A stretch of 64,000 nucleotides of DNA from Paenibacillus castaneae (GTDB lineage: Bacteria; Bacillota; Bacilli; Paenibacillales; Paenibacillaceae), in assembly GCF_002884445.1 (NCBI RefSeq), contig NZ_KZ614144.1:3702094-3766093 (forward strand), written 5' to 3'. Both the position numbers and the translations under genes were made by a program. Below the pieces are notes generated by a model that was not told the DNA's origin, searched no databases, and worked only from the letters and a program-made list of their open reading frames with translations. The number at the start of each line of letters is the position of its first letter. The first letter of the stretch is position 1. Shown here piece by piece: positions 62,210 through 64,000 of this stretch.

Positions 62210-63419
62210 GCGCCGTACCCTCCACAGAGGCTAGCCGCCCGGCAATCAGCTCCAGCAAGCAATTCGCAACCTCACGCTTGGACAGGATCGGCAAGGATAC
62301 GATAAGACCCTCCGCGCCAAACACCTGTACAATATTCGTATCTCCGTTAAAGCCAGCGCCCTCTCTGCTCACATCATTAGCAACGATGAGATCGCAATTC
62401 TTGCGCTGCAGCTTGTCCATCGCATAATGTTCTACCTGCTCCGTTTCTGCGGCAAACCCAACCAGAAACTGACGGCTCTTGCGCTTGCCGAGCGTCTCTA
62501 GAATATCCGTCGTCCGCTCAAGTTCAAGCACAAGCCGCTCTCCGCTCTTCTTCAGCTTCTGATCGCTAATGTCTACCGCCCTGTAGTCGGCAACAGCTGC
62601 AGATTTCACTACAATATCGGACTCCTCAAAAACATCCATTACTGCATCCAGCATTTGCTGCGCCGATTCGACACGGATAAGCCGAACCCCAGCGGGTGGC
62701 GCAACAGAAGTACGGCCTGCAACTAACGTCACATCGGCTCCCATCAGCTGCGCCGCTTCCGCAATAGCAAAGCCCATTTTGCCGGAGGAATCATTCGTTA
62801 AGTAGCGGACAGGATCAAGCCGTTCCATCGTACCGCCCGCAGTTACTAGCACCCGCTTTCCAGCAAGCATGCCCCCTCGAACAAACCACGCTTCGATTGC
62901 CGCCATAATGTCCTCCGGCTCTGCAAGCCTTCCCTTCGCGACATAACCGCACGCAAGCTGCCCCGTTCCCGGCTCTACAAACATAGCGCCGCGCGAAGCC
63001 AGCAGCTCCATATTATGAACAACAGCAGGATGCTCGTACATATGCACGTTCATAGCCGGTGCAATCAGAATGGGACAAGTCGCCGCCAGCAGCGTGGTGC
63101 TGAGCATATCATCCGCATGCCCTCCTGCCAGCTTCGCCATCGCATTTGCAGTTGCAGGAGCGATAACAATTAAATCAGCATGGTCGGCCAAATCGATATG
63201 GGATACGACTCCAGGGTCTCTTTCGTCAAAGGTATCTATATGAACCGGATTGCGTGAAAGTGTTTGTAAGGTTAATGGGGTAATAAACTTAGCAGCCGAT
63301 TCTGTCATAATAACATTAACCTTAGCACCCGCCTGCACCAGCTTGCTGCAGAGCGCGGCGCCTTTATAGGCTGCAATTCCGCCTGTAATGCCGAGTATAA
63401 TTGATTTTCCTTTTAACAT
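62199..63419 (-). CDS. coaBC: Bifunctional phosphopantothenoylcysteine decarboxylase / phosphopantothenate-cysteine ligase
   Basis: 406 aa. The CoaC flavoprotein half (ILGITGGIAAYKGAALCSKL, catalytic His in VSHIDLADHADL, PAMNVHMYEHP) is fused to the CoaB ligase half (VTAGGTMERLDPVRYLTNDS-SGKMG, KKSGERLVLELERT). With coaD at 16.7 kb the window holds two steps of CoA synthesis. AGGAG lies 7 nt before the ATG. Confidence 0.97.
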   Translation of the reverse strand: MLKGKSIILGITGGIAAYKGAALCSKLVQAGAKVNVIMTESAAKFITPLTLQTLSRNPVHIDTFDERDPGVVSHIDLADHADLIVIAPATANAMAKLAGGHADDMLSTTLLAATCPILIAPAMNVHMYEHPAVVHNMELLASRGAMFVEPGTGQLACGYVAKGRLAEPEDIMAAIEAWFVRGGMLAGKRVLVTAGGTMERLDPVRYLTNDSSGKMGFAIAEAAQLMGADVTLVAGRTSVAPPAGVRLIRVESAQQMLDAVMDVFEESDIVVKSAAVADYRAVDISDQKLKKSGERLVLELERTTDILETLGKRKSRQFLVGFAAETEQVEHYAMDKLQRKNCDLIVANDVSREGAGFNGDTNIVQVFGAEGLIVSLPILSKREVANCLLELIAGRLASVEGTAHDS

Positions 63420-63483
63420 GGTATATCTCCTATTCCAAAGAAGCTGCTTCTACTGGACGCCTCATGCTGAACAACTGCTTAAG

Positions 63484-64000
63484 CTACCAATCCTTCCGTT
63501 CTCTTAAGCTCGTAATATGAGCAACATGATGCCTTCCATGCCACGATACATAACCAAGAAAATAAGCTAGGCCAATCTGGCTGCCCTTCTCAGGGTGATA
63601 GAACATTCTTTCAAAATCAGCAGACTCCATCGAACGAAGCAGCAATACCCATCTTGCATATATGCCTTCAATAATTGCTGCGCTCGTACTAGGTGATGCC
63701 TGCAAGCTATCCGCGGTTTCCGCCCAGCGGTCCGCATTAAAAGGCTTTATTGTCGGATTGGCCTCAGTGAGCGCAAGCTTAAATCGCCCGAAAGAATTGA
63801 TTGAAGCATCGGCAAGATGATGAACCACCTGGCGCACCGTCCACCCGCCGCTTCGATAAGGGGTATCTAACTGTGTCTCATCTAAATCTGACAGTGCAGC
63901 CGCGAGCTGCGAGGGTAGCTTCTCCATGTCAGCAATCCATTGCTCACGATGCTTAACGGTCATTCCCTCAAACGAGTATCTTCCAATTGGATAACGTAAT
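63484..64000 (-). CDS. yfiT: YfiT family putative metal-dependent hydrolase / bacillithiol transferase (DinB fold; 5' end outside window)
   Basis: At least 172 codons. Four-helix DinB/YfiT fold with metal histidines in RQVVHHLADA and YVSWHGRHHVAHI. LDTPYRSGGWTVRQVVHHLAD is very close to B. subtilis YfiT. An internal ATG at 63963 has no ribosome binding site and the frame continues upstream as RYPIGRYSFEG, matching the YfiT N-terminus (...YPIG...). The true start therefore lies a few codons beyond position 64000. Oriented like coaBC, 64 nt upstream of it. Confidence 0.9.
   Translation of the reverse strand, partial: LRYPIGRYSFEGMTVKHREQWIADMEKLPSQLAAALSDLDETQLDTPYRSGGWTVRQVVHHLADASINSFGRFKLALTEANPTIKPFNADRWAETADSLQASPSTSAAIIEGIYARWVLLLRSMESADFERMFYHPEKGSQIGLAYFLGYVSWHGRHHVAHITSLRERKDW

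Overview
The window comes from a low-to-moderate G+C, endospore-forming Firmicute, most likely Paenibacillus or a close relative. The evidence is the Bacillus-type gene order in two long stretches, the sporulation genes (spoVM, spoVIF, ylbJ, two tiny YjcZ-type membrane peptides), strong AGGAGG-like ribosome binding sites with frequent TTG and GTG starts, stalk domains of the copper-amine-oxidase-N type, and palindromic intergenic repeats of a kind I associate with Paenibacillus. No rRNA, tRNA, prophage, complete insertion sequence or CRISPR array was seen.

Layout. (1) 1-17.75 kb is conserved backbone. On the minus strand it runs yceD/rpmF, then fapR-plsX-fabH-fabD-fabG-acpP-fabF-rnc, then smc-ftsY, then the start of ylxM. 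The fab operon has a FapR operator overlapping its promoter. The ylb cluster follows (rsmD, coaD, ylbJ, ylbL, tmcAL). (2) 17.8-44.5 kb is a variable block of short units: candidate small RNAs and mother-cell-type sporulation peptides (17.8-19.7 kb), gene remnants (21.3-22.9 kb), a DNA-repair group (Ku, endonuclease IV, stand-alone LigD-type ligase; 24.4-28.2 kb), assorted enzymes, a TPP-riboswitch-controlled thiamine-precursor ABC transporter (33.7-37.8 kb), cysK/paiB/NUDIX, an SOS operon for a Y-family polymerase behind two LexA boxes (40.5-42.3 kb), DUF2515 and SRAP. (3) 44.6-64 kb is backbone again, mostly minus strand: spoVIF, recG-degV-fakA-asp23, rpmB, spoVM, rpe-rsgA-prkC-prpC-rlmN-rsmB-fmt-def-priA-coaBC and the 3' part of yfiT.

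In Bacillus subtilis recG lies directly before fapR. Here they are separated by about 33 kb holding the ylb cluster and the variable block, so this is a rearranged or expanded junction.

Functional themes. Membrane lipid supply is covered by FapR-controlled type II fatty acid synthesis, PlsX and the FakA/DegV fatty-acid kinase pair. Translation-linked genes are def-fmt, rsmB, rlmN, rsmD, rsgA, rpmB and rpmF. DNA repair includes RecG, PriA, Ku/ligase, Nfo, PolY/YolD and SRAP. Ser/Thr kinase-phosphatase signalling and sporulation make up the rest.

The least ordinary items are a REP-like repeat family present as tandem pairs at two loci, a 188-bp four-module inverted repeat, twin sporulation promoters sharing an identical 15-bp block, two candidate small RNAs, a WYL-like microprotein leading the SOS operon, and a chain of truncated gene remnants.
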